This document shows, piece by piece, positions 51,176 through 58,974 of a DNA stretch of 64,000 bases. Position numbers and translations under genes: made by a program. Source of the DNA: Albimonas pacifica. GTDB lineage: Bacteria > Pseudomonadota > Alphaproteobacteria > Rhodobacterales > Rhodobacteraceae. A model generated the notes under the pieces. That model did not search any database. It was given only the letters and a program-made list of their open reading frames with translations, and had not been told where the DNA came from. Positions within the stretch are counted from its first letter, which is position 1, and each line of letters begins with the position of its first letter. Location of the stretch: NCBI RefSeq assembly GCF_900113695.1, contig NZ_FOQH01000002.1, positions 1-64,000 on the forward strand, given 5' to 3'.

Positions 51176-52531
51176 GTGGCGGATCCCGCCGGCAAATCCC
51201 TCTTCGTCGCCAACCGCGGCGAGATCGCGGTGCGCGTCGGCCGCGCCGCGAAGGCGCTGGGCATGGAGTGGATCCAGGCCCACTCCGCCGCCGACGCCGA
51301 CATGCTCGCCGTGCGCGAGGCCGACCGCGCCGTCGAGATCGGCCCCGCGCAGGCCGCCAAATCCTACCTCGACGCCGACCGCGTGGTGGCGGCGGCCAGG
51401 GAGGCCGGCGCCCACGCCGTCCACCCCGGCTACGGGTTCCTGTCGGAAAACGCCGCCTTCGCCCGCAAGGTCGAGGAGGCCGGCATGATCTTCGTCGGCC
51501 CGTCGGCCGACACCATCGCGCGCATGGGCGACAAGGTCGCCGCCCGCGAGGCCGCCGTCGCCGCCGGCGTGCCGGTGGCCCAGGGCTCGCAAGGCCGGGT
51601 GCCGGACGTCGCCGCGGCGAAGGAGATCGCCGCCGGGATCGGCTACCCCGTCATGGTCAAGGCCGCCGCCGGCGGCGGCGGCCGCGGCATCCGGGTGGCG
51701 GAATCGGAAGACGACCTCGCCCGCCTGTTCCCCCAGGCCGCCCAGGAGGCCCAGGCCGCCTTCGGCGACGGCGGCCTCTATATCGAGCAGTTCATCCGCG
51801 ACGCCCGCCATGTCGAGGTCCAGATCATGGGCGACGGCGCCCAGGCGGTGCATTTCTATGAGCGCGAATGCTCCCTCCAGCGCCGCCGCCAGAAGGTGTG
51901 GGAGGAAGCCCCCGCCGCCTGCCTGACGCCGGAACAGCGCGCCCATGTCTGCGAGGCCTCCGTGCGCCTGGCCGAGGCCGTCTCCTATCGCGGCGCCGGC
52001 ACGCTGGAATATCTCTTCGACCCCGCCCGCGGGACCTTCGCCTTCCTCGAGATGAACACCCGCATCCAGGTCGAGCACCCGGTGACCGAGATGATCACCG
52101 GCCACGACCTGGTCGCCGAGATGATCCGCGTGGCCTTCGGCGCCCCCCTCTCGGTCGCCCAACCCGACATCGCCATGTCCGGCCACTCCATCGAGGTCCG
52201 CGTCAACGCCGAGGACCCGTTCAACGCCTTCATGCCCTTCCCCGGCGTGGTGTCGGGCCTCTCGGTCCCCGAGGGCGTGCGCTTCGACACCCTCCTCTAC
52301 GAGGGCTACGCGATCCCGCCCTTCTACGACTCCCTGATCGGCAAGCTGATCGTGAAGGGCGAGGACCGCGCCGCCGCCATCGCCGCCCTGGCGCAGGCCA
52401 TCGAAGGCATGAAGATCGAGGGCCTCAAGACCACCCTCCCCCTGCACGCGGCGCTGGCCGCCGACCCGCAGGTCCAGGCCGGCGAGGCGCATACCGGCTG
52501 GCTCGAAGACTGGCTCGCGAAGCGCGCCTGA
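51176..52531 (+). CDS. Biotin carboxylase (AccC-like)
   Basis: A 451-aa ATP-grasp enzyme that carboxylates biotin with bicarbonate and ATP. Motifs: FVANRGEIAVRV, HPGYGFLSENAAFA, KAAAGGGGRGIRV, EQFIRDARHVEVQIMGDG, ERECSLQRRRQKV and EMNTRIQVEHPVTEM. The start is GTG 51176, immediately after the BCCP stop. No alpha/beta carboxyltransferase genes of the AccAD kind follow; the next genes are pxpB and pxpC. Confidence 0.93.
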   Translation: MADPAGKSLFVANRGEIAVRVGRAAKALGMEWIQAHSAADADMLAVREADRAVEIGPAQAAKSYLDADRVVAAAREAGAHAVHPGYGFLSENAAFARKVEEAGMIFVGPSADTIARMGDKVAAREAAVAAGVPVAQGSQGRVPDVAAAKEIAAGIGYPVMVKAAAGGGGRGIRVAESEDDLARLFPQAAQEAQAAFGDGGLYIEQFIRDARHVEVQIMGDGAQAVHFYERECSLQRRRQKVWEEAPAACLTPEQRAHVCEASVRLAEAVSYRGAGTLEYLFDPARGTFAFLEMNTRIQVEHPVTEMITGHDLVAEMIRVAFGAPLSVAQPDIAMSGHSIEVRVNAEDPFNAFMPFPGVVSGLSVPEGVRFDTLLYEGYAIPPFYDSLIGKLIVKGEDRAAAIAALAQAIEGMKIEGLKTTLPLHAALAADPQVQAGEAHTGWLEDWLAKRA

Positions 52532-52542
52532 AGACCCCACCC

Positions 52543-52565
52543 GTCGCCCCCGGCCGGGGGGCGAC
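52543..52565 (+). promoter_or_regulatory. Intercistronic hairpin between biotin carboxylase and pxpB genes
   Basis: A 9-bp stem GTCGCCCCC / GGGGGCGAC with a five-base loop lies in the 81-bp gap. It could attenuate or stabilise the mRNA. A closely similar palindrome occurs at 54514-54535. Confidence 0.5.
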
Positions 52566-52612
52566 GCCCCCCTGACCAGCCGCCCCCCGGCGCGGCACGG
52601 AGGCGAGACCCG

Positions 52613-53488
52613 ATGAAGACACGCTATTCCTTCGGAGGCGACGAGCACATTTTCGTCGAGGTGGACGAGGAGATGTCCCTCGACGCCTTCTTCAAGGCGA
52701 TCTCGATCACCACCGCGCTGCGCGAGAAGAACCTCGCCGGCGTCGCCGAGATCTGCCCCGCCAACGCCTCGTTCCAGGTCAAGTACGACCCCGACGTGAT
52801 CGCGCCGGACAAGATGCTGGAGGAGCTCAAGGCCCTGGAATCCAGGGCCGAGTCCGCCGCCAAGACCATCACCACCCGGATCGTCGAGGTCCCCGTCTAC
52901 TTCCAGGACCCCTGGACCCACGAGACCCTGATGCGCTTCCGCGAGCGCCACCAGGACCCGTCCGGCTCCGACCTCGACTACGCCGCCCGGATCAACGGCT
53001 ACGACAGCGCCGAGGCTTTCGTGGAAGCCTTCCACTCCCAACCGTGGTTCGTCTCCATGGTGGGCTTCGTGGCGGGCCTCCCCTTCATGTATCAGCTCGT
53101 GGAACGGGAAAAGCAGCTTCAGGTTCCCAAATACCTGCGCCCCCGCACCGACACCCCCAAGCAGACGGTGGGCTACGGCGGCTGCTTCTCCTGCATCTAT
53201 TCGGTGCGCGGCGCCGGCGGCTACCAGATGTTCGGCATCACCCCGATGCCGATCTTCGATCCGACCGAGACGATCAGCTACCTCTCCGACTTCATGGTCT
53301 TCTTCAACCCCGGCGACATCGTGAAGTTCACCCCCATCGGGCGCGAGGAGCACGACCGCATCGAGGCCGACGTGAAGACCGGCGCCTGGCGGCCCCGCAT
53401 CGCCGAGGTCTCCTTCGACCTCGCCGCCTGGACCGCCGACCCCGCCGGGACCAACGCCAAGCTGATGGAGGCGCTCGATGCCGCTTAA
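52613..53488 (+). CDS. pxpB: 5-oxoprolinase subunit B-like / urea-carboxylase-type AHS1 domain
   Basis: A 291-aa protein, longer than typical PxpB/KipI (about 220-240 aa). The first ~85 residues contain a KipI-like strand set (YSFGGDEHIFVEVDE). The middle part (VPVYFQDPWTHETLMRFRER, DLDYAARINGYDSAEAFVEAF) resembles the carboxyltransferase half of urea carboxylase. The end carries TVGYGGCFSCIYSVRGAGGYQMFGITPM, the AHS1 signature (in pieces). It overlaps pxpC by 11 bp. It would form one half of a PxpBC-like catalytic unit. Confidence 0.86.
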   Translation: MKTRYSFGGDEHIFVEVDEEMSLDAFFKAISITTALREKNLAGVAEICPANASFQVKYDPDVIAPDKMLEELKALESRAESAAKTITTRIVEVPVYFQDPWTHETLMRFRERHQDPSGSDLDYAARINGYDSAEAFVEAFHSQPWFVSMVGFVAGLPFMYQLVEREKQLQVPKYLRPRTDTPKQTVGYGGCFSCIYSVRGAGGYQMFGITPMPIFDPTETISYLSDFMVFFNPGDIVKFTPIGREEHDRIEADVKTGAWRPRIAEVSFDLAAWTADPAGTNAKLMEALDAA

Positions 53489-54449
53489 GGTTCTCAAGCC
53501 CGGCCTGCTGACCACGGTCCAGGACCTCGGCCGCCCCGGCTATTTCCACCTCGGCATCCCGATGGGCGGCGCCATGGACCGCCTGTCGCTGCGGGCCGCC
53601 AACCTCCTCGTCGGCAACCCCGAGGACGCCGCCGCGCTCGAAGCCGTCTTCCTCGGCCCCGAGCTGGAATTCCTCTCCGACGGCCTCGTCGCCGTCACCG
53701 GCGCCGACCTGCCGATCCTGCTCGACGGCGAGGAACAGCCCGGCTGGACCGCGATCCCGGTGAAGGCCGGCCAGGTCCTCTCCTTCGGCTACCTGCGCTC
53801 CGGCGCCCGCATCGTCATCGCCGTCTCCGGCGGCATCGCGACCGAGGCCGCGCTCGGCTCCCGCTCCACCTACGCCATCGGCGCGCTGGGGGGCGTCGAC
53901 GGCCGCGCCATCGCCGCCGGCGACGTGATCCCCACCGGCGAACCCGGCGCGGGCAAACCCGGCGCCACCGTCCCCGAGGCCCTGCGCCGCGGCCCCGGCT
54001 CCCCCGCCGAGCTGCGCGTCCTCCCCGGCCTCTTCTGGCACTGGATCACCCCCGACGCGCAGAAGCATTTCTTCGCCGACGAGTGGAAGGTCGCCCCCGA
54101 GGCAGACCGCATGGGCTACCGCTTCAAGGGCGGCCGGCCGATGGAGTTCGAGCCGCGCGAGCGTCCCTTCGGCGCCGGCTCCGACCCCTCCAACATCGTC
54201 GACGGCTGCTATCCCTACGGCTCCGTCCAGGTGCCCGGCGGGACCGAGCCGATCGTGCTCCACCGCGACGCCGTCTCCGGCGGCGGCTACTTCATGGTCG
54301 GCACGGTGATCTCGGCCGACATGGACCTGATCGGCCAGCTCCAGCCCCACATGCCGGTGCGGTTCGTCGAGGCGACCATGGACGGCGCGCTCGCCGCCCG
54401 GGCGGAGCGCAAGGCCGTCGTGGCCAGGATCCGCGAGGCTCTGGCCTGA
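53478..54449 (+). CDS. pxpC: 5-oxoprolinase subunit C / AHS2 (biotin-dependent carboxyltransferase family)
   Basis: A 323-aa AHS2-domain protein: VLKPGLLTTVQDLGRPGYFHLGIPMGGAMDRLSLRAANLLVGN at the N-terminus (in pieces), ALEAVFLGPELEF, AVTGADLPILLDGE and IVLHRDAVSGGGYFMVGTVISADMDLIGQLQPH near the end. AHS2 partners AHS1 in KipAI/PxpBC and in urea carboxylase. With the carrier and biotin carboxylase genes it completes the parts list of a multi-subunit biotin-dependent enzyme. Confidence 0.92.
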   Translation: MPLKVLKPGLLTTVQDLGRPGYFHLGIPMGGAMDRLSLRAANLLVGNPEDAAALEAVFLGPELEFLSDGLVAVTGADLPILLDGEEQPGWTAIPVKAGQVLSFGYLRSGARIVIAVSGGIATEAALGSRSTYAIGALGGVDGRAIAAGDVIPTGEPGAGKPGATVPEALRRGPGSPAELRVLPGLFWHWITPDAQKHFFADEWKVAPEADRMGYRFKGGRPMEFEPRERPFGAGSDPSNIVDGCYPYGSVQVPGGTEPIVLHRDAVSGGGYFMVGTVISADMDLIGQLQPHMPVRFVEATMDGALAARAERKAVVARIREALA

Positions 54450-54450
54450 G

Positions 54451-55734
54451 ATGGCCGCCCGCGCGGACAGCCTCGATGCGGGCCTGACCGCCCCCGGGGG
54501 CCGCGCCCCCCGCCGCGCCCCCGGCCGGGGGCGCGCGCAGCCCTCGCCCTCGGCCCCCGCGGTCCGGCGCCCGCGGGAGCCCCTGCGCGTGCTCGGCACC
54601 TCGGTCACCCAGATCGAGCCGATCCGCAAACTGGCCGAGGCCGACCTCGGCCTGCCGCTCGAGCTCATCACCCTCGACGGCGCCTCCGCCCAGCGGCGCG
54701 GGGCGCTCTTCCCCTCCAGCTTCGACGTCTACGACCAGTGGTTCCACGACCTGGACCTGATCTGGCCCGCCGGCTCGATCCAGCCGCTGGACGTCCGCCG
54801 CATCGCCGCCTGGGACGCGGTCGGCGAGCTCCCCCTGACGGGCCGCATCGCCCCCGGCCGCGCGGCGCCGGGCGGAGACCCCTCGCGCCTGCTCTGGGTG
54901 CAACCCGACGGGTCGCTCGGCCCCAAACCCTCCGACCGCATCTCGATGGTCCCCACCGTCCACAACGCTGACGCCTTCGCCGTGGTCGGCATGGACCCCG
55001 CGAAAGTCGACAGCTGGGCCGCCCTGCTGGACCCCGAGCGCGCCGGCCAGGTGCTGGTGCAATCCGACGCCGCCATCGGCTGCTTCGACCTCCTGCTGGC
55101 GCTCCGCGCCCGCGGCGACATGGCCCCCGCCGACCTCGGCGACCTGGCCCTTGAAGAGATCGACGACCTCGTCTCCCGCCTCCGCGCCTTCCACGCCGCC
55201 GCCCATTTCCGCGCCGTGTGGACCGACGAGGCCGAGGCCATCGCAGCCCTGCGCGCCGCCCGGCGCGAGGGCCGCCCGATGATCGGCTCCCTGTGGTGGT
55301 CCGGCCTGATCGCCCTGCGGGCCGAGGGCGTCCCCGTCGCCATGGCCACCCCGCGCGAGGGCTACCGCGGCTGGTTCGGCGGCCTCGCCCTTTCGGCCCG
55401 GGCGAAGGGCTGGGCGCAGGACGCGGCCTACGACTACATCAACTGGTGGCTCGACGGCGCGCCCGGCGCGATCCTCGCCCGCAACGGCGCCTACATGGCC
55501 AACCCGGAAGCGGTCCGCCGCCGCCTCACCGCCGCCGAATGGGCCTTCTGGTATGGCGGCGAGCCCGCCCGCACCGAGATCCGCGACGCCCACGGCCGCA
55601 TCATCTTCGCCCCCGGAGAGCGGCGCGAGGGCGGCGCCTACGCCGAGCGCATGTCCCGCATCGCCGTCTGGAACACGGTGATGACCGAGCACAACTACCT
55701 CGTCCGCCGCTGGGACGACGCGCTGGACGTCTAG
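54451..55734 (+). CDS. ABC-type solute-binding protein lacking a signal peptide
   Basis: A homologue of the Tat-exported binding protein at 61398, sharing EGYRGW and AEWAFWYGGEPA-like segments. It begins with an Arg/Pro-rich stretch and no signal peptide. A perfect 22-bp palindrome (54514-54535) lies in that stretch. GTG 54589 (GGGAG nine bases upstream) just before LGTSVTQIEPIRKL is a good alternative start, giving ~381 aa; either way no export signal is visible. The conserved ligand-fold parts are MVPTVHNADAFAVVG, SLWWSGLIAL and WWLDGAPGAILARNGAYMANP. It may be a cytosolic or regulatory relative. Its stop shares CTAG with the convergent GntR gene. Confidence 0.8.
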   Translation: MAARADSLDAGLTAPGGRAPRRAPGRGRAQPSPSAPAVRRPREPLRVLGTSVTQIEPIRKLAEADLGLPLELITLDGASAQRRGALFPSSFDVYDQWFHDLDLIWPAGSIQPLDVRRIAAWDAVGELPLTGRIAPGRAAPGGDPSRLLWVQPDGSLGPKPSDRISMVPTVHNADAFAVVGMDPAKVDSWAALLDPERAGQVLVQSDAAIGCFDLLLALRARGDMAPADLGDLALEEIDDLVSRLRAFHAAAHFRAVWTDEAEAIAALRAARREGRPMIGSLWWSGLIALRAEGVPVAMATPREGYRGWFGGLALSARAKGWAQDAAYDYINWWLDGAPGAILARNGAYMANPEAVRRRLTAAEWAFWYGGEPARTEIRDAHGRIIFAPGERREGGAYAERMSRIAVWNTVMTEHNYLVRRWDDALDV

Positions 55735-56750
55735 TTGCTCTCCCGGATCAGGTAGCCCGGCAGCTCCGGCTGCGGGAACACCGAGACCGCCATCAGCCGC
55801 CGCCGCGTCCGCTCCGCCGACAGCCGCATATGCTCGGCCATCGCATCCGCCCCGGCCTGCCACGAGCCGCGGGTCAGAAACTCCAGCACGATCCGATGCT
55901 CCCCCATCGCCAGCGCGAAGGGCCGCGAGCCGACGAACTCCGCGAACACCCGGTTCACCACCAGCGCGATCTGGCTCTGCCGGATCATCCGCAGCAGGTG
56001 GGGGTTCGGGCTCGCGGCCAGCAGGCGCACGTGCAGGTCGCTCTCCAGCTCCTCGATCACCGGCGGGGGCAGGTCGTCGGGCTCCTCCTGCGCCGCGACC
56101 ACCCGCTCCAGCATGTCCGCCAGCTCCCGCCCCGGCAGGCGCGGCGCGCTCTCGGCCAGCGCCAGCGGCTCCAGCGCCTCGCGGATCGCGAAGTAATGGG
56201 CCACGTCGCGGGCGGTCAGCGGGCCGATCATCCAGTGGCTGCGCGGGTTCTTCTGCACCAGCCCCCGGTCCTGCAGCCGCGACAGCAGCTCCCGGATCAC
56301 GTTGCGCGAGACGTCGTAGTGGTCCGCCGCCGCCTGCTCGTGAACCCGGAACAGCCCGAAGGGCAGGGCGCGGGCGACCGAGCCCTCGAAGTCCCGCGCG
56401 ATCCGCTCCGCCGCCCCCATCTGCGGCTCCGGCGCGCCCTCCTCCAGCCCCAGCATGGCCGGCGTCAGCTTCACCCGCCGAGGGGCCTCGCCCCCGGGCA
56501 CCAGGAACCCGCGCCCGGCGAAGCGCTCCAGCATCCCGCGGGCCGCCAGCTCCCCCATCGCCGTCCGCACCGGCGTGCGGGAGGAGCCGAACAGCGCCGC
56601 CACCGGCCCCTCGGTCAGCACCGTTCCCGGCGCCAGCCGCCCGCCCGCGATCGCCTGCTCCAGCGTCCGCTCCACCGCGGCGTAGAGGGGCGCGGGGCGA
56701 CCGGGGTCGACCGTGCGGGTCTCGAGCCTCTCGGGGTCGTCTTCGCTCAC
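55731..56750 (-). CDS. GntR-family regulator with two winged-helix domains (FCD type)
   Basis: A 339-aa regulator starting at GTG 56750. The first winged helix lies at ~20-75 (LYAAVERTLEQAIAGGRLAPGTVL, SRTPVRTAMGELAARGMLERF). A second lies at ~110-175 (EQAAADHYDVSRNVIRELLSRLQDRGLVQKNPRSHWMI). An FCD effector domain follows, with YFAIREALEPLALAESAP and ELESDLHVRLLAASPN...H metal-type residues. Ordinary FadR-type GntR proteins (~230 aa) have one winged helix, so this is an extended form. It is divergent from the PotABC-like transporter and probably represses it through the palindrome at 56795-56810. Confidence 0.9.
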   Translation of the reverse strand: MSEDDPERLETRTVDPGRPAPLYAAVERTLEQAIAGGRLAPGTVLTEGPVAALFGSSRTPVRTAMGELAARGMLERFAGRGFLVPGGEAPRRVKLTPAMLGLEEGAPEPQMGAAERIARDFEGSVARALPFGLFRVHEQAAADHYDVSRNVIRELLSRLQDRGLVQKNPRSHWMIGPLTARDVAHYFAIREALEPLALAESAPRLPGRELADMLERVVAAQEEPDDLPPPVIEELESDLHVRLLAASPNPHLLRMIRQSQIALVVNRVFAEFVGSRPFALAMGEHRIVLEFLTRGSWQAGADAMAEHMRLSAERTRRRLMAVSVFPQPELPGYLIRESN

Positions 56751-56764
56751 GCCTGACCTCGTGT

Positions 56765-56810
56765 CGTTTCGGGAAACGCTACGCGCAAAATCGGCTTTCG
56801 TATACGAAAG
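56765..56810. promoter_or_regulatory. GntR operator candidates: CTTTCGTATACGAAAG and CGTTTC-GG-GAAACG
   Basis: A perfect 16-bp palindrome at 56795-56810 and an imperfect one at 56765-56778 lie in the AT-rich divergent region between the GntR gene and the transporter ATPase gene. They share the TTTCG/CGAAA or TTTC/GAAA half-site. Their centres are about 31 bp apart, three helical turns. Confidence 0.6.
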
Positions 56811-56884
56811 TCGCTTTCAGGGCGCCGCATATCTGGGCTTCCCTGCCCATTTCGCCGTCGTTCGCACGGAATGCACCCTGCCTC

Positions 56885-56915
56885 CACCAAAGAGTTTTGA
56901 CTTTTGTCACCAAAG
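56885..56915 (+). promoter_or_regulatory. Direct repeats CACCAAAG and putative promoter
   Basis: CACCAAAG occurs at 56885-56892 and 56908-56915, 23 bp apart, around TTTTGACTTTTG, which contains a consensus-like -35 TTGACT (56898-56903). The transporter start codon is at 56960, so this is probably its core promoter with an activator or RNA-polymerase-proximal repeat. The -10 is not clear. Confidence 0.4.
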
Positions 56916-56959
56916 TGCAATTCTGATCCGGCGAGTCGAACCAGGGAGGACGCGCCCAC

Positions 56960-58063
56960 ATGCTGGAGCTTCAGGGGCTCTCCAAGCGCTACGGGACCGA
57001 GGTCGCCCTCGACGACGTCTCCCTCGTCGTCCGCGACGACGAGTATCTGACGCTCCTCGGGCCCTCGGGCTCGGGCAAGTCCACGCTGCTGCGGGTGATC
57101 GCGGGGCTCGAGACGCCCGACGCCGGCCGCGTCCTGCTCGACGGCAGGGACATCGGCGCGCTGCCGACCCACCGCCGGGGCCTGGGGATCGTGCAGCAGA
57201 ACTACGCGCTCTTCCCCCACATGACGGTCTTCGACAACGTCGCCTTCGGCCTGCGCTTCCGCGAGACCGCGCCCGTCGCCGACCCCTCCGAAGTCGACCG
57301 CCGCACCCGCGCGACCCTCGACCTCGTCGGCCTGACCGGGTTCGAGACCCGCATGCCCGGCCAGCTCTCCGGCGGCCAGAAGCAGCGCGTCTCGCTGGCC
57401 CGCACCCTGGTCACCGAGCCCCGCATCTGCCTCCTCGACGAGCCGCTGGGCGCCCTCGACGCCAACCTGCGCGAGCGCATGACGGTCGAGCTCCGCCGCA
57501 TCCGCGAGGCGCTGGGCGTCACCTTCCTCCATGTCACCGGCAACGAGGCCGAGGCGCTGGCGATGGGCGACCGCATGATCGTCCTCGACCGCGGCCGCGC
57601 CCTGGCGGTGGCCCCGCCCGAGGAGATCTTCGCCGCCCCCGCCGACACCCGCGTGGCCCGCTTCCTCAACGCCTGGAACCTGATCCCCGGCCGCGCCGGC
57701 GCCGACGGCTTCGAGGTCGCGGGCGAAGCCCCCCTCGCCCTCCCCGCCCCCGCGCCCCAGGCGCAGACCTACGGCGTCCCCTACGACGCCGCCTGGATCA
57801 GCCGCGACCCCGCGCCGGCCCCCGGCGAGGGCGTCCTGCCCGCGCGCTACGTCGCCTCCGAGTTCCTGGGCTCGAAGGTCGTCTACCTGCTGCGCCGGGC
57901 CGACGGGAAAGTGTTCGAGGTGGAGCGCCATCTCAGCCGCGAGGACCCCGAGACCTACGCCCAGGACGAGACGCTGGCCGTCCGCTGGCGCCTCGCCGAC
58001 GTGCATCTCTTCGACGGCGCCGGCCGCCGCATTCCGCTCGCCCCTGCCGGAGCCCCTGCATGA
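56960..58063 (+). CDS. PotA-like ABC transporter ATPase (first copy)
   Basis: A 367-aa ATPase with all motifs: Walker A GPSGSGKSTLLRVI, Q-loop IVQQNYALFPHMTVFDNVAF, signature LSGGQKQRVSLARTL, Walker B ICLLDEPLGALD, and H-loop position reading HVTGNEAEAL. The C-terminal TOBE-type domain is from ~250. The switch His lies in FLHVTGNE rather than the usual VTHDQ, worth noting. It begins 209 bp from the GntR gene, with a GGAGG ribosome site, and is coupled to the permease by ATGA. Confidence 0.93.
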   Translation: MLELQGLSKRYGTEVALDDVSLVVRDDEYLTLLGPSGSGKSTLLRVIAGLETPDAGRVLLDGRDIGALPTHRRGLGIVQQNYALFPHMTVFDNVAFGLRFRETAPVADPSEVDRRTRATLDLVGLTGFETRMPGQLSGGQKQRVSLARTLVTEPRICLLDEPLGALDANLRERMTVELRRIREALGVTFLHVTGNEAEALAMGDRMIVLDRGRALAVAPPEEIFAAPADTRVARFLNAWNLIPGRAGADGFEVAGEAPLALPAPAPQAQTYGVPYDAAWISRDPAPAPGEGVLPARYVASEFLGSKVVYLLRRADGKVFEVERHLSREDPETYAQDETLAVRWRLADVHLFDGAGRRIPLAPAGAPA

Positions 58064-58971
58064 CGTCCTCCGAGACCCTGACGCGCCCCGCCCCCGCCGC
58101 CGCCGATCCGCGGGCCGAGGGCTGGTTCGCCCGCAACCGCAGCCTCGTGCTGGCGTCGCCGGGCGTGGCGTGGATGGTGCTGTTCCTGCTCGTGCCGCTG
58201 GGCATGATGATCTACGTCAGCTTCTGGACGCAGACCACCTTCGCGATCAACTCCACCCTGACCACGAAAAGCTGGGTCGCGTTCTTCTCCTCGGACACCT
58301 ACGTCGGCGCCCTGCTGCGCACCCTGCGCCTGTGGCTGACGGTCCTCGCCCTGACCTTCGTCATCGGCTACCCGACCGCGCTGTTCATCGGCCGCTTCGT
58401 GCGTTCGAAATCCATCCAGACGATCCTGCTGGTCGCCTGCGTGATCCCGTTCTGGACCTCGTTCCTGATCCGCGTCCTCGCCTGGCGCCCGATGCTGGGG
58501 CGCGAGGGCGCGGTGAACATCGTCCTCGAGAACCTCGGGATCATCTCCCAGCCCATCGAGACGCTGCTGTTCACCGAGACCTCGGTGATCATCGGCATGG
58601 TGCAGATCTACGTGGTGTTCATGGTCGGCCCCGTGGCCTTCATGCTGGCGCGCATCGACGACAGCCTGATCGAGGCCGCCCGCGATCTCGGCGCCTCCGC
58701 CTGGACGATCTTCTCGCGCATCATCTTCCCCCTCAGCCTGCCCGGCGTGGTGGTCGGCGCGATCTTCGTCTCGGTGATGGTGCTGGGCGAGTTCGCCACC
58801 GCCTCCGCCCTTTCGGGGCGCAAGGTGAACCTGCTGGGCAACATCATCGTCAGCCAGGTCGGCTCCCTGAAATGGGCCTTCGCCGCGGTGATCGGCGTGG
58901 TGCTGACCGTCTGCATCGGGGTGGTCGTCGCGGCCCTCCTGCGCCTCGTCAACCTGCGCAAGGAGCTCTGA
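58060..58971 (+). CDS. PotB-like ABC transporter permease
   Basis: A 303-aa inner-membrane permease with about six helices and a cytoplasmic N-terminus. The EAA loop IEAARDLGASAWTIFSRIIFPLSLPGVVVG is standard. The start ATG 58060 overlaps the ATPase stop. The family carries spermidine/putrescine or related cations; the substrate is not defined here. Confidence 0.93.
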   Translation: MTSSETLTRPAPAAADPRAEGWFARNRSLVLASPGVAWMVLFLLVPLGMMIYVSFWTQTTFAINSTLTTKSWVAFFSSDTYVGALLRTLRLWLTVLALTFVIGYPTALFIGRFVRSKSIQTILLVACVIPFWTSFLIRVLAWRPMLGREGAVNIVLENLGIISQPIETLLFTETSVIIGMVQIYVVFMVGPVAFMLARIDDSLIEAARDLGASAWTIFSRIIFPLSLPGVVVGAIFVSVMVLGEFATASALSGRKVNLLGNIIVSQVGSLKWAFAAVIGVVLTVCIGVVVAALLRLVNLRKEL

Positions 58972-58974
58972 GCC

